Shown: one piece after another, positions 19,948 through 30,309 of the stretch
How the letters are laid out: each line of letters opens with the position of its first letter
Position numbering within the stretch: position 1 is the first letter of the stretch
Assembly: GCA_902560045.1 (NCBI GenBank)
Contig: CACEKJ010000001.1
Location: 62,001 to 126,000 of the forward strand
Direction of reading: 5' to 3'
DNA from: an uncultured Bacteroidota bacterium
GTDB lineage: Bacteria > Bacteroidota > Bacteroidia > Flavobacteriales > Flavobacteriaceae
DNA: 64,000 nt
Program-made: the position numbers and the translations under genes
Notes under the pieces: generated by a model
What the model was told of the DNA's origin: nothing
The model's input: the letters and a program-made list of their open reading frames with translations, nothing else
The model's database searches: none

Positions 19948-20505
19948 ATAGCAATTAGAAGAACAAGAGGAAGAAGACCTTGGAGAGTAGTAAAAACTAA
20001 TCCTCACAAAATTAACGGTGAAATCACCGCTCAAGAGGTAAGATTAGTTGGAGATAATGTTGAAATAGGTGTCTACCCTATTCAAAAGGCACTAAACAAA
20101 TCAAATGATCTAGAGTTAGATCTTGTACAGATTTCTCCAAACGCGGTTCCTCCTGTCTGCAAAATAATGGACTACAAAAAATTCCTTTATGAGCAGAAAA
20201 AAAGAGAAAAACAAATCAAATCAAAAGCGACTAAAGTAGTCGTCAAGGAAATTCGTTTTGGACCTCAAACTGATGAACATGATTATGCGTTTAAGAAAAA
20301 ACATGCAGAAAAATTTCTCAAGGATGGTGCTAAGTTAAAGGCATTTGTCTTTTTTAAAGGGAGATCAATTATTTATAAAGACCAAGGTGAAATATTATTA
20401 TTAAAATTAGCTCAAGAATTAGAAGAATTTGGAAAAGTTGAACAGCTTCCAAAACTTGAGAGTAAAAAGATGATAATGATGATGTCTCCCAAAAAAACAA
20501 AATAA
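19948..20505 (+). CDS. infC: Translation initiation factor IF-3; ATA (19948) or ATT (19945) start
   Basis: (ATT ATA)[87 protein letters not shown]...; track start 20167 is internal. Confidence 0.96.
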   Translation: MAIRRTRGRRPWRVVKTNPHKINGEITAQEVRLVGDNVEIGVYPIQKALNKSNDLELDLVQISPNAVPPVCKIMDYKKFLYEQKKREKQIKSKATKVVVKEIRFGPQTDEHDYAFKKKHAEKFLKDGAKLKAFVFFKGRSIIYKDQGEILLLKLAQELEEFGKVEQLPKLESKKMIMMMSPKKTK

Positions 20506-20506
20506 T

Positions 20507-20704
20507 ATGCCAAAAATGAAAACAAAATCCAGTGCTAAAAAAAGATTTAAAGTAACTGGAACAGGTAAAATTAAAAGAAAACATGCTTTTAAAAATCATA
20601 TTTTGACCAAAAAGTCCAAAAAGAGAAAGTTAGCTTTGACTCATTCTGGATTAGTTCATGATAATGACATGAACAGTGTGAAAGAACAATTAAGATTAAA
20701 ATAA
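20507..20704 (+). CDS. rpmI: 50S ribosomal protein L35
   Basis: [42 protein letters not shown]. Confidence 0.97.
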   Translation: MPKMKTKSSAKKRFKVTGTGKIKRKHAFKNHILTKKSKKRKLALTHSGLVHDNDMNSVKEQLRLK

Positions 20705-20770
20705 GGGTTATACCCATAAATATAGGTAAGAAGAGTAAATTTTTTACCACCTAATTTAAAACTATAAATT

Positions 20771-21115
20771 ATGCCAAGATCAGTAAATTCAGTTGCCAAA
20801 AGAGCAAGAAGAAAAAAAATATTAAAACAAGCTAAAGGTTATTTCGGACGTAGAAAAAATGTTTGGACAGTTGCAAAAAATGCAGTTGAAAAAGGACTTC
20901 AATACGCTTACAGAGATAGAAAAACTAAGAAGAGAAACTTTAGAGCTTTATGGATTATGAGAATTAATGCAGCTTCAAGAATTCATGGATTAACTTACTC
21001 TGAGTTTATTAGCAAATTAAAGTCAAATAATATTGATATTAACAGAAAAGTTCTTGCTGATCTAGCGATGAACAACCCAGAAGGTTTTAAGCAACTTGTT
21101 GATAAGGTTAAGTAA
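20771..21115 (+). CDS. rplT: 50S ribosomal protein L20
   Basis: [51 protein letters not shown]. Confidence 0.98.
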   Translation: MPRSVNSVAKRARRKKILKQAKGYFGRRKNVWTVAKNAVEKGLQYAYRDRKTKKRNFRALWIMRINAASRIHGLTYSEFISKLKSNNIDINRKVLADLAMNNPEGFKQLVDKVK

Positions 21116-21122
21116 TTAATCT

Positions 21123-22637
21123 TTAAAAGGGTAAATCTGTTTCATCATCTGATTGATTTCCAGAATTAAGATCAGTTTTAAAAGTGTCATCATTTGCAGC
21201 AGCATTCATTTTTGAATGGAATTCATAAGGAGATTCGTATTGCTCAATATCTTCAAATTTTCCAAGTGTTGGTATAAATCTTAGTCTTATATTTTCTAAT
21301 CCACCATTTCTGTGCTTTGATACGATAAATTCAGCCTCGCCCTCAGTTGAGGATCTATCATTATCATCCCAAGTATCAATTTTATAATATTCTGGTCTGT
21401 AAATAAAAGAAACAATATCTGCATCTTGTTCGATTGCGCCTGACTCTCTTAAGTCAGAAAGTAACGGTCTTTTAGAAGTTCTTCCTTCAACCATTCTAGA
21501 CAACTGGGAAAGTGCAATAACAGGAATATTCAACTCTTTTGCTAAAGCTTTTAAATTTCTTGAAATTGTTGAAATTTCCTGTTCTCTGTTACCAACTTTT
21601 ATATTTCCACCTGCAGTCATAAGCTGCAAATAATCAACAACAATGATTTTAACTCCTTTTTGTGAAACTAACCTCCTAGCCTTAGCTCTTAAATCAAAAA
21701 TTGATAAAGACGGTGTATCATCAATATACAGGGGTGCATTTTCTAGATTCTTTACCCTAACATTAAGTTGTTCCCATTCATGTTTTTCTAATTTACCCGT
21801 TCTTAACTTATCTGAATTTAATCCTGTTTCGGATGATATCATCCTAGTGATTAATTGAATAGAAGACATTTCAAGAGAGAAAAAAGCCAAGGGAATATTA
21901 TTGTTTATAGCAATATTACTTGCCATCGACAGAGATAATGCAGTTTTACCCATACCAGGTCTGGCCGCAATTATAACAAGATCACTTTCTTGCCATCCCG
22001 CTGTTAATTTATCAATCTTATTAAATCCGGAGGGAACTCCACTTAATCCTTTTTTATTAGAGACTGCCTCAATTTTATTTTTTGCTTGAATAACTAAACT
22101 TTGTGCAGTTTCAGATGACTTTTTAATATTTCCTTGTGTAACATCATAAAGTTTTGATTCAGCTGTATCTAAGAGATCAAAAACGTCTTTTGATTCATCA
22201 TAAGAGTCCGTAATTATTTCATTTGATATTTTAATCAAACTTCTTTGGATGTATTTCTGAAGTATTATTCTAGCATGAAATTCAATGTGAGCAGATGACG
22301 AAACCTTTTGAGTCAAGGATATTAAATAAAAGTCACCTCCTACTCTTTCATGATTTTCATCTTTTTTTAACTGATTTGATACAGTTAAAATATCGATTGG
22401 TTCACTTTTTTGAAATAGCTTGAATATAGCCTCAAATATATATTGATGAACCTCTTTATAAAAGGCTTCTGGATTTAAAATATCTATTACCTCATCAACA
22501 CCCTTTTTGTCAATCATCATTGCTCCAAGAACAACTTCTTCCAATTCTATAGCTTGTGGGGGTAGCTTACCCTTTTCCAAATTTATGATTGAATTCTTAT
22601 CTATATTTAAACCTTGAAATGATGCTGATTGTTTCAT
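21123..22637 (-). CDS. dnaB: Replicative DNA helicase DnaB
   Basis: PPQAIELEEVVLGAMMID, IIAARPGMGKTAL, FSLEMSSIQL, VDYLQLM, LSQLSR. Confidence 0.97.
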   Translation of the reverse strand: MKQSASFQGLNIDKNSIINLEKGKLPPQAIELEEVVLGAMMIDKKGVDEVIDILNPEAFYKEVHQYIFEAIFKLFQKSEPIDILTVSNQLKKDENHERVGGDFYLISLTQKVSSSAHIEFHARIILQKYIQRSLIKISNEIITDSYDESKDVFDLLDTAESKLYDVTQGNIKKSSETAQSLVIQAKNKIEAVSNKKGLSGVPSGFNKIDKLTAGWQESDLVIIAARPGMGKTALSLSMASNIAINNNIPLAFFSLEMSSIQLITRMISSETGLNSDKLRTGKLEKHEWEQLNVRVKNLENAPLYIDDTPSLSIFDLRAKARRLVSQKGVKIIVVDYLQLMTAGGNIKVGNREQEISTISRNLKALAKELNIPVIALSQLSRMVEGRTSKRPLLSDLRESGAIEQDADIVSFIYRPEYYKIDTWDDNDRSSTEGEAEFIVSKHRNGGLENIRLRFIPTLGKFEDIEQYESPYEFHSKMNAAANDDTFKTDLNSGNQSDDETDLPF

Positions 22638-22742
22638 AGATACTAATGTAATTAAAACTCATTTATATCTAATATTTATAAGTTTTTAATAATTAACATA
22701 GCTAATGTTAATAAAAGGAATAAAAATGTTAATAGTTATAAA

Positions 22743-23696
22743 TTATGATGAGAAAACACCCATGTTAGAGTATTTATCCATTCTTTTTGAAATAAGCTTT
22801 TCAGACGAAAGTTTGGAAAGCTCTCCGTAGGCTGTTAATATATTGGTTTTTACAACTTCAAATGTTTTTAATTGATTTCTATGTGCACCCCCATCTGGTT
22901 CTTTAATAACTTTATCTACTAAATTCATTTTTTTCATGTCTTTAGCAGTCAATTTTAGTGCAGATGCAGCAATTTCTTTATATTCCCAACTTCTCCACAA
23001 AATTGAAGAGCATGATTCAGGAGAAATAACTGAATACCATGTGTTTTCTAACATAAGAACAGTATCTCCAACTCCAATACCTAATGCACCACCTGAAGCT
23101 CCCTCTCCAATAATGACGGTAATTATAGGTACTTTTAATCTAGTCATCTCTAAAATATTTCTAGCAATTGCTTCTCCTTGACCTCTTTCCTCAGCTTCTA
23201 ATCCAGGATATGCTCCTGGCGTATCAATTAAAGTAACTACTGGGATGTTATACTTTTCAGCCATCTTCATTAATCTTAAGGCTTTCCTGTATCCCTCTGG
23301 ATTTGCCATTCCGAAGTTTCTATATTGTCTATCTTTGGTGTTGTGCCCCTTTTGTTGACCAATAAACATAAATGACTGATCACCAATTTTTCCCAAACCG
23401 CCAACCATAGCTTTATCGTCTTTAAAATTTCTATCTCCGTGTAATTCCAAAAATGACTCACCTAGTATATTATTGATGTAATCTAGGGTGTAGGGTCTGT
23501 CTGGATGTCTTGAAATTTGAACTTTTTGCCAAGGAGTTAAATTTCCATAAATCTCCCTTATAGTTGATTTTAATTTTGATCGAATCTGAGAGCAAGTTTC
23601 AGAGACATCTACATCTGACTTTTCACCTAACTCAATGCATTCAGCAAGTTGTGTGTCAAGCAGCTTTATAGGTTCTTCAAAATCAAGATAATTCAT
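22743..23696 (-). CDS. accA: Acetyl-CoA carboxylase carboxyltransferase subunit alpha
   Basis: [68 protein letters not shown]. Confidence 0.97.
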   Translation of the reverse strand: MNYLDFEEPIKLLDTQLAECIELGEKSDVDVSETCSQIRSKLKSTIREIYGNLTPWQKVQISRHPDRPYTLDYINNILGESFLELHGDRNFKDDKAMVGGLGKIGDQSFMFIGQQKGHNTKDRQYRNFGMANPEGYRKALRLMKMAEKYNIPVVTLIDTPGAYPGLEAEERGQGEAIARNILEMTRLKVPIITVIIGEGASGGALGIGVGDTVLMLENTWYSVISPESCSSILWRSWEYKEIAASALKLTAKDMKKMNLVDKVIKEPDGGAHRNQLKTFEVVKTNILTAYGELSKLSSEKLISKRMDKYSNMGVFSS

Positions 23697-23739
23697 CTGT
23701 AAATTAATTAAGTATTAAATATAAAAAAGTTAACTCTTA

Positions 23740-24624
23740 TTAACCCTTATTAAGTGTTTTTTTTACGTACATATTAATTAAAACTGAAGATAAAATCAGA
23801 AATAAACCGATATAAAACTGAAAACTCATTTTTTCGTTATCACCAAAAAATAACAGGGCTAATAAAATCCCGTATATAGGTTCAAGGTTATAGGTTAAAA
23901 CAACAGAATAGGGAGTTATAAACTTTAACAAATAAACTGATGCGATAAACGCATAGGCAGTACAAACTGAGCCCAATATAAAAATATATAAATAATTAAG
24001 ACTAAGATAATTCTCAATATGTAGGGTATTAATATTTTCTGTGAATATTAAATAAATGGTAATGAAAATCACCCCAGAAACAAATTCGTAAAAAGAAATT
24101 TTAATAGCACTATCATTTTTTATCATAACCCCGTTTAAAACGGAAAAAAGAGAAGCAAAAAAAGCAGATAAAATCCCTAAGATAATGCCATTAATAAAAT
24201 TAAATTCAGCGTTAAATATTAGAAAGACACCAATTACAACTAATAGACCTAATATAATTTCATAAAAAATGATCTTTCTCTTAAAAAATAAGGGCTCCAA
24301 AAAGGATGTAAAAAAAGCAGCTGTTGAAAACATCGCTAATGTAACTGAAATGTTTGACTGTTCTATACCTTCAAAAAATGTTATCCAATGCAATGCTATT
24401 ATTAAACCTAAAAATGAATATTTAAGTAGCTGTTTAAGGTTAATTTTTAAACTTTTCTTTTTTAATAATATGAAAAAAATGGTAAGGATTGACGCAATTA
24501 ACATCCTATGCCAAACAATGGAAACAGATGAATTTGTAATTAGTTCTCCTAAGACAGCTGTAAAGCCTGCGATAAAAACCAAGAAATGTAAATGAATAAA
24601 ATGTTTTAGGTTATTTTTTTGCAT
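23740..24624 (-). CDS. EamA/DMT superfamily transporter
   Basis: Ten hydrophobic helices; C-terminal LEPIYGILLALLFFGD EamA motif. Confidence 0.88.
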   Translation of the reverse strand: MQKNNLKHFIHLHFLVFIAGFTAVLGELITNSSVSIVWHRMLIASILTIFFILLKKKSLKINLKQLLKYSFLGLIIALHWITFFEGIEQSNISVTLAMFSTAAFFTSFLEPLFFKRKIIFYEIILGLLVVIGVFLIFNAEFNFINGIILGILSAFFASLFSVLNGVMIKNDSAIKISFYEFVSGVIFITIYLIFTENINTLHIENYLSLNYLYIFILGSVCTAYAFIASVYLLKFITPYSVVLTYNLEPIYGILLALLFFGDNEKMSFQFYIGLFLILSSVLINMYVKKTLNKG

Positions 24625-25687
24625 TTCTGACTAAATAAATTGCTAATATTCCAAATAAAATATTTGGCAACCATACTGCTAAAATTGGTGATAAATCTGA
24701 TTGTTGAGCCAACACTCCAAATATTTTATCAAAAAAGACGTAAACCATTGCGACTCCGATACCAAATGCTAAATTAACTCCAGTCCCACCTCTTCTTTTT
24801 TCAGCTGAAACAGCAAAACCAATCAATGTTAAAATAAAAATAGAAAAAGGAATACTCCACTTTTTATATTTAACAACCATATATCTTTCAATATTTGTTG
24901 ATCCCCTACTCTTTTCTATCTCAATAAAACTAATTAGCTCGTCATAATTCAATGATTCCGCTACATAGTTCAAAGGGGTTAAATCTTCAACGCTAAAAGA
25001 AAATATAGTGTCAAATGTTCTTCTGTTTTCAAGTATGTCAATTGAGTCTGTTATTGTTCGTTTTGCATAGTTATTTAGTCTGTATTTTTTTAATTCTGGA
25101 ATGTATCTAATACTTGTTGAACTGATCTTAAAATTTAATTTTTCTTCAATAAAATTTTCAAGAGTAAAATTTGTACCTACATTATTTTTTTGATTAAACT
25201 GGGTTAAAAAAATATATTCGTCTTCGTTAATTTTTCTAAATATATTTTTATTGTCAACAGCTTTTCTGTTTCCTTTCAAATACTTGTAGGAAAAATCATT
25301 GTATTTTTTTGTTGACTCCGGAACAATAAACATTCCTGCAAAAAGAGAAAGTAATGCGATTATCAAGGAACCTATCATATACGGTTTTAAAATTCTTTTC
25401 AAGGAAACACCTGACGAGTATAATGCGATTATCTCAGAGTTTGAAGATAATTTTGAAGTAAACCATGTGATGGCTAAAAATAAAAATAACGGAAGTAAAC
25501 TTGATGAAAAATAAATACTAAAATTATAATAATGATCTAAGATTTCAACTAAAGGAACCTGCTTTTCTAATAATTTATCAATATTATCAGCAAGGTTAAC
25601 AACAATAGCAATTGGGATAAATAACAGCTGTATTAGAACATAAGTAGATATAAATTTCTTTAATATGTATTGATCAATCTTATTCAA
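24611..25687 (-). CDS. LptF/LptG (YjgP/YjgQ) family permease
   Basis: MNKIDQYILKKFISTYVLIQLLF...IALYSSGVSLKRILKPY typical of the family. Confidence 0.9.
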   Translation of the reverse strand: MNKIDQYILKKFISTYVLIQLLFIPIAIVVNLADNIDKLLEKQVPLVEILDHYYNFSIYFSSSLLPLFLFLAITWFTSKLSSNSEIIALYSSGVSLKRILKPYMIGSLIIALLSLFAGMFIVPESTKKYNDFSYKYLKGNRKAVDNKNIFRKINEDEYIFLTQFNQKNNVGTNFTLENFIEEKLNFKISSTSIRYIPELKKYRLNNYAKRTITDSIDILENRRTFDTIFSFSVEDLTPLNYVAESLNYDELISFIEIEKSRGSTNIERYMVVKYKKWSIPFSIFILTLIGFAVSAEKRRGGTGVNLAFGIGVAMVYVFFDKIFGVLAQQSDLSPILAVWLPNILFGILAIYLVRNAKK

Positions 25688-26824
25688 TTATAATCTATTT
25701 GTTAATTGTTTAACCATAATATTCTTCCAATTTAAAAAATCTCCGTCAATTATATGCTTTCTTGCTTCTTTTAGGAGTGAACAATAAAATCCTAAATTAT
25801 GAATTGATGCGATTTGCCTACCCAACATTTCATTTACGTTAAAAAGATGTCTTAAATAAGATTTTGAATAAGCATTATCAACCCAAGTTGTTCCATTTTC
25901 ATCAATAGAACTGTAGTCAAATTCCCACTTTTTATTTTTAATATTAATAACTCCTTGGGATGTAAACAGCATACCATTTCTTCCGTTTCTTGTAGGCATT
26001 ACGCAATCAAACATGTCAATACCTAAAGCTATATTTTCAAGAAGATTAGCAGGTGTTCCAACACCCATCAAATATCTAGGTTTATCATAAGGCAAAATAT
26101 TACAAACTGTTTCTGTCATTTCATACATTTCATCGTGTGGCTCTCCAACTGATAAACCTCCTATTGCATTTCCAAAACAGTTTTTTGATGCAACAAATTC
26201 AGCAGATTCTTTTCTTAAGTCTGTATAAGTACTTCCTTGAACGATTGGAAAAAATATTTGTTCATATCCGTATTTTGGAGGTGTATCATTAAATCTATTA
26301 ATACATCTATCAAGCCATCTATGAGTTAAATGCATAGAGTTTTTAGCATAGGAATAATCACAAGGATAAGGTGGACATTCATCAAATGCCATAATAATAT
26401 CTGCTCCTATCGACTTTTGGATATCTACTGCACTTTCCGGTGAAAAAAAATGTTTACTTCCATCAATATGGCTCTTAAATACAACACCTTCTTCTGAAAT
26501 TTTTCTTTTGGAAGACAAAGAATAGACCTGATAACCTCCGGAATCTGTCAAAATATTGCTTTCCCAGTTGATAAATTTATGTAAACCTCCAGCTTTTTCA
26601 ATTGTCTCAATTCCAGGTCTCAAATATAAATGATAGGTGTTACCTAATATTATGTCACTTTTAATTTCTTCCTTTAATTCCCTTTGATGAATTCCTTTTA
26701 CTGTTCCCTGAGTTCCAACCGGCATAAAAACTGGTGTTTCAATAGAACCATGACTGGTTTTTATTAAACAAGCCCTGGCATTTGATGATTTATCGGAGTA
26801 TTGTAAATTAAAAGTTGGTTTCAT
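25688..26824 (-). CDS. tgt: Queuine tRNA-ribosyltransferase
   Basis: TPVFMPVGTQGTVKG, LTDSGGYQVYSLS, DIIMAFDECPPYP, GGLSVGEP, MGVGTP. Confidence 0.97.
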   Translation of the reverse strand: MKPTFNLQYSDKSSNARACLIKTSHGSIETPVFMPVGTQGTVKGIHQRELKEEIKSDIILGNTYHLYLRPGIETIEKAGGLHKFINWESNILTDSGGYQVYSLSSKRKISEEGVVFKSHIDGSKHFFSPESAVDIQKSIGADIIMAFDECPPYPCDYSYAKNSMHLTHRWLDRCINRFNDTPPKYGYEQIFFPIVQGSTYTDLRKESAEFVASKNCFGNAIGGLSVGEPHDEMYEMTETVCNILPYDKPRYLMGVGTPANLLENIALGIDMFDCVMPTRNGRNGMLFTSQGVINIKNKKWEFDYSSIDENGTTWVDNAYSKSYLRHLFNVNEMLGRQIASIHNLGFYCSLLKEARKHIIDGDFLNWKNIMVKQLTNRL

Positions 26825-26831
26825 TTAATGG

Positions 26832-26839
26832 CAAATATA
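26832..26839 (-). promoter_or_regulatory. -7 element TATATTTG for tgt
   Basis: CAAATATA on + strand; ends 7 nt before the tgt ATG. Confidence 0.6.
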
Positions 26840-26917
26840 AATAAGAAAGACTCATTAATAATTTATGTTACTAAAAAAGTGTAATTGTTGATAAATGAGT
26901 TGTAAATATTTTCTTAA

Positions 26918-27805
26918 ATGAATATCGTTAATTTAAATTGCAATCAAATAAAACCAACGATGCAAGAGCTAGAAAAATTAAACAATATAACCACTCAAAC
27001 AAGAAGAGATATACTAAGAATGGTTCATAAAGTGAACTCAGGACACCCTGGCGGATCACTTGGATGTGCGGAATTTTTGGTTACACTTTTTAATTCTGTA
27101 ATGAAAAGAAATGACGATTTTTCAATGGATGGAATCAATGAAGATATTTTCTTTTTAAGTAATGGTCATATTTCCCCGGTTTTTTATAGTGTTCTTGCAA
27201 GATGTGGGTATTTTGATGTCGATGAATTAAATACTTTTAGATTAATTAACTCAAGATTGCAAGGACACCCAACTACCCACGAAGGTTTACCTGGTGTTAG
27301 AATTGCCTCAGGATCCTTAGGACAAGGTCTTTCTGTAGCAATAGGGGCATCTTTGAGTAAAAAAATTAATAAGGATGACAATCTGGTTTATTGTCTGATG
27401 GGTGACGGAGAGCTGCAGGAAGGTCAAAACTGGGAGGCGATAATGTATGCTGCAGCAAAAAATGTTGACAATATAATTGCGACAATTGATTTGAATGGAC
27501 AACAAATTGACGGCTCTACAGATGATGTAATAAAACTTGGGAACGTAAGAACTAAATTTGAGTCATTTGGATGGGATGTTATTGAAATTGATAACGGAAA
27601 TAATATTACAGATATTTTTAATGGCTTGGAAAAGGCAAAAAGCAAAACTTTTTTAGGAAAACCTGTATGCATTTTGCTTAAAACAATTATGGGTAACGGG
27701 GTAGATTTTATGATGCATACACACGAATGGCACGGAAAGGCACCAAACGACGAACAATTAGAAATTGGGCTTAAACAAAACCCTGAAACATTAGGAGACT
27801 ATTAA
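26918..27805 (+). CDS. Transketolase, N-terminal (thiamine-binding) subunit
   Basis: NSGHPGGSLGCAEFLV...GDGELQEGQNWEA...IDLNGQQIDG. Confidence 0.95.
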   Translation: MNIVNLNCNQIKPTMQELEKLNNITTQTRRDILRMVHKVNSGHPGGSLGCAEFLVTLFNSVMKRNDDFSMDGINEDIFFLSNGHISPVFYSVLARCGYFDVDELNTFRLINSRLQGHPTTHEGLPGVRIASGSLGQGLSVAIGASLSKKINKDDNLVYCLMGDGELQEGQNWEAIMYAAAKNVDNIIATIDLNGQQIDGSTDDVIKLGNVRTKFESFGWDVIEIDNGNNITDIFNGLEKAKSKTFLGKPVCILLKTIMGNGVDFMMHTHEWHGKAPNDEQLEIGLKQNPETLGDY

Positions 27806-27806
27806 T

Positions 27807-28760
27807 ATGAAAAATTACACATTTACAGAGAAAAAAGATACCAGAAGTGGTTTTGGGGACGGTCTTACCGAATTAGGGCTTAAAAACAATAACATTGTTG
27901 CTTTGTGTGCTGACTTAACTGGCTCACTTAAGATGAATGATTTCAAAAAAAATCATCCTGATAGATTCTTCCAAGTTGGAATTGCTGAAGCAAATATGAT
28001 GGGAATTGCTGCTGGATTAACTATAGGTGGAAAAATTCCCTTTACAGGAACCTTTGCTAACTTTTCTACCGGAAGAGTGTATGATCAAATAAGACAATCC
28101 ATTGCCTACTCTGGAAAGAACGTAAAGATTTGTGCTTCTCATGCTGGGATTACATTGGGTGAAGATGGAGCTACTCATCAAATTCTTGAAGATATCGGAA
28201 TGATGAAAATGCTTCCTGGAATGATGGTAATTAACACTTGTGATTACAATCAAACAAAGGCTGCAACAATTGCAATTGCCAACCACAAAGGACCTGTATA
28301 TTTGAGATTTGGTAGACCTAAAGTCCCTGTGTTTACAGATCCAAATCAAGAGTTTAAAATTGGTAAAGGAGTAAAAATGACCGAAGGAAATGATGTAACA
28401 ATAGTTGCTACAGGACATTTGGTTTGGGAAGCGTTGGAAGCTTCAAAAGTTCTTTTTGAACAAGGGATAAGTGCAGAAGTAATTAATATTCATACTATTA
28501 AGCCATTGGATGAAGAAATAATTTTAAAATCTGTTTCTAAGACAGGATGTATTGTTTCTGCTGAAGAACATAATTATCTAGGAGGATTAGGTGAAAGTAT
28601 TTCAAGACTATTATCTTTAAATAATCCTACTCCACAGGAATTTATTGCAACACAAGACACATTCGGAGAATCAGGAACTCCTGCTCAACTTATGGAGAAA
28701 TACGGACTAAATTCTGAAAATATAATTAAAAAAGTAAAATCTGTAATCCAGAGAAAATAA
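27807..28760 (+). CDS. Transketolase, C-terminal subunit
   Basis: RSGFGDGLTELG...RFFQVGIAEANMMGIAAGL...YLRFGRP. Confidence 0.95.
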   Translation: MKNYTFTEKKDTRSGFGDGLTELGLKNNNIVALCADLTGSLKMNDFKKNHPDRFFQVGIAEANMMGIAAGLTIGGKIPFTGTFANFSTGRVYDQIRQSIAYSGKNVKICASHAGITLGEDGATHQILEDIGMMKMLPGMMVINTCDYNQTKAATIAIANHKGPVYLRFGRPKVPVFTDPNQEFKIGKGVKMTEGNDVTIVATGHLVWEALEASKVLFEQGISAEVINIHTIKPLDEEIILKSVSKTGCIVSAEEHNYLGGLGESISRLLSLNNPTPQEFIATQDTFGESGTPAQLMEKYGLNSENIIKKVKSVIQRK

Positions 28761-28766
28761 GATTAT

Positions 28767-29744
28767 TTAGTCGTCTCTTGAAGCCGTATCATCAGAATCT
28801 AAATAATTAGGGATTCCGTCTCCATCAGTGTCATCATTAGTAGGATCTCCATCTCCAATATCATTGGTAGGATCTCCGTCTCCGTCGCGATCAACCTCTA
28901 AATCAGAGTCTGGCTCTAAATCTTCATCAATTGTGAGTGTGCCGTCATTATCATCATCACTGTCAACAAAATCAGCATATGAATCATCATCTGAATTATC
29001 ATCCGTTAAATCAGTGTTACCGTTAATGTCTTCAAGATGAGATGGAACATTATCAAAATCATGATCATTCTCTTCAGATTGAAAAACCTTAAATTTAAAA
29101 ATTAGATTTGAATACACCGGTACTGAACCTGCAGCAGAAGAATAATAGCCCAAACCAGAAGGAAGGAACATAACCCCAATTCCAGGATCATTAAAGGTTA
29201 TTGTACCATCACCGTTTACATTAAAATCAATAGCATTGTTAAACTCAGGAAGAACTCTTCCCCATCCTGCAATGGTAGCAGTCAAATCAAAATCTGCCGG
29301 AGAATAAGAACTGTCAAAAACAGTTGCATCCATTAAATTACCTTCATATGAAACCCTAACTTTATCTGAAAAATTTGGTGTATTTTCTCCCCCACCTTGA
29401 TTTAATTTAAGAACATAATATTCATAATCTGTTTCTGAGTAAGTAGTAGTATGAGTTTCAACCAAGTCAACCAAAAGAGTGTTAACATCAGGTTCAGGAA
29501 GTACTCCATCTTCAGGTAAAGAATTTATAACAATTTCGTCAAGTGAAATGTTCTGATTATTTATCAGAAAAGATGAATTAATATAATGTGTTTGTAAATA
29601 ACCTAACAAAGAATCATTATCTATTACCTGCTGCTCGTTTCTATCAGCCTCAGGAACAACGGTAACATCGGGCTCTCCATCATCACCACAAGAAAGACCT
29701 AAAAATAAGATTGTAAATAAAAAAATATGTAATTTAGACTTCAT
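28767..29744 (-). CDS. FKBP-type peptidyl-prolyl isomerase-like lipoprotein with C-terminal Asp-rich (thrombospondin type 3-like) repeats
   Basis: Lipobox LGLSCGD; FKBP-like core KVRYEGNLMDATVFDSSYSPADFDL; C-term DRDGDGDPTNDIGDGDPTNDDTDGDGIPNYLDSDD. Confidence 0.85.
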   Translation of the reverse strand: MKSKLHIFLFTILFLGLSCGDDGEPDVTVVPEADRNEQQVIDNDSLLGYLQTHYINSSFLINNQNISLDEIVINSLPEDGVLPEPDVNTLLVDLVETHTTTYSETDYEYYVLKLNQGGGENTPNFSDKVRVSYEGNLMDATVFDSSYSPADFDLTATIAGWGRVLPEFNNAIDFNVNGDGTITFNDPGIGVMFLPSGLGYYSSAAGSVPVYSNLIFKFKVFQSEENDHDFDNVPSHLEDINGNTDLTDDNSDDDSYADFVDSDDDNDGTLTIDEDLEPDSDLEVDRDGDGDPTNDIGDGDPTNDDTDGDGIPNYLDSDDTASRDD

Positions 29745-29811
29745 AGGTTAATTTTACTTTCAGCTAAAATACAATTATATCAATAATATCTAATTTATTT
29801 AACAATCTTTT

Positions 29812-30309
29812 ATGGACAAGAAAAAAATTTTAACTAATTCTCAAATTAAAAGAAAAATTAAACGAATTTCTCTTCAAATAATCGAATCAAATATTGAAGA
29901 AAAAGAAGTTGTTCTTGCAGGGATTGAACAAAATGGATTTCTTTTAGCAAAAGAATTAAACAAAATGATTACTGAATTTAGTAATCTAAATATAAAGTTA
30001 TGTAGCTTAAAGATTGATAAAAAAAATCCACTAAATAATATCATTACATCTTTAAATTATTCTGAATATAAAAATAAATCGATTGTTGTTGTGGATGATG
30101 TATTGAACTCGGGATCTACATTGATGTATGCTGTAAAACATTTTTTAGACACAGAATTAAGACAATTAAAAACTGCAGTTCTTGTTGATAGAAATCATAA
30201 AAAATTTCCGATAAAAGTTGACTTCAAAGGGGTTTCACTTTCAACATCCATACAAAATCATGTAAAAGTTCAATTTGACAAAAATTCTATAGAAGCATTT
30301 TTACTTTAG
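29812..30309 (+). CDS. Phosphoribosyltransferase (PyrR-like)
   Basis: SIVVVDDVLNSGSTLMYAV PRPP-binding motif. Confidence 0.85.
   Translation: MDKKKILTNSQIKRKIKRISLQIIESNIEEKEVVLAGIEQNGFLLAKELNKMITEFSNLNIKLCSLKIDKKNPLNNIITSLNYSEYKNKSIVVVDDVLNSGSTLMYAVKHFLDTELRQLKTAVLVDRNHKKFPIKVDFKGVSLSTSIQNHVKVQFDKNSIEAFLL

Noticed and set aside
28017-28418. 133-aa ORF antisense to the transketolase C-terminal subunit
   Set aside because: Opposite a well-supported conserved gene; no domain signal.
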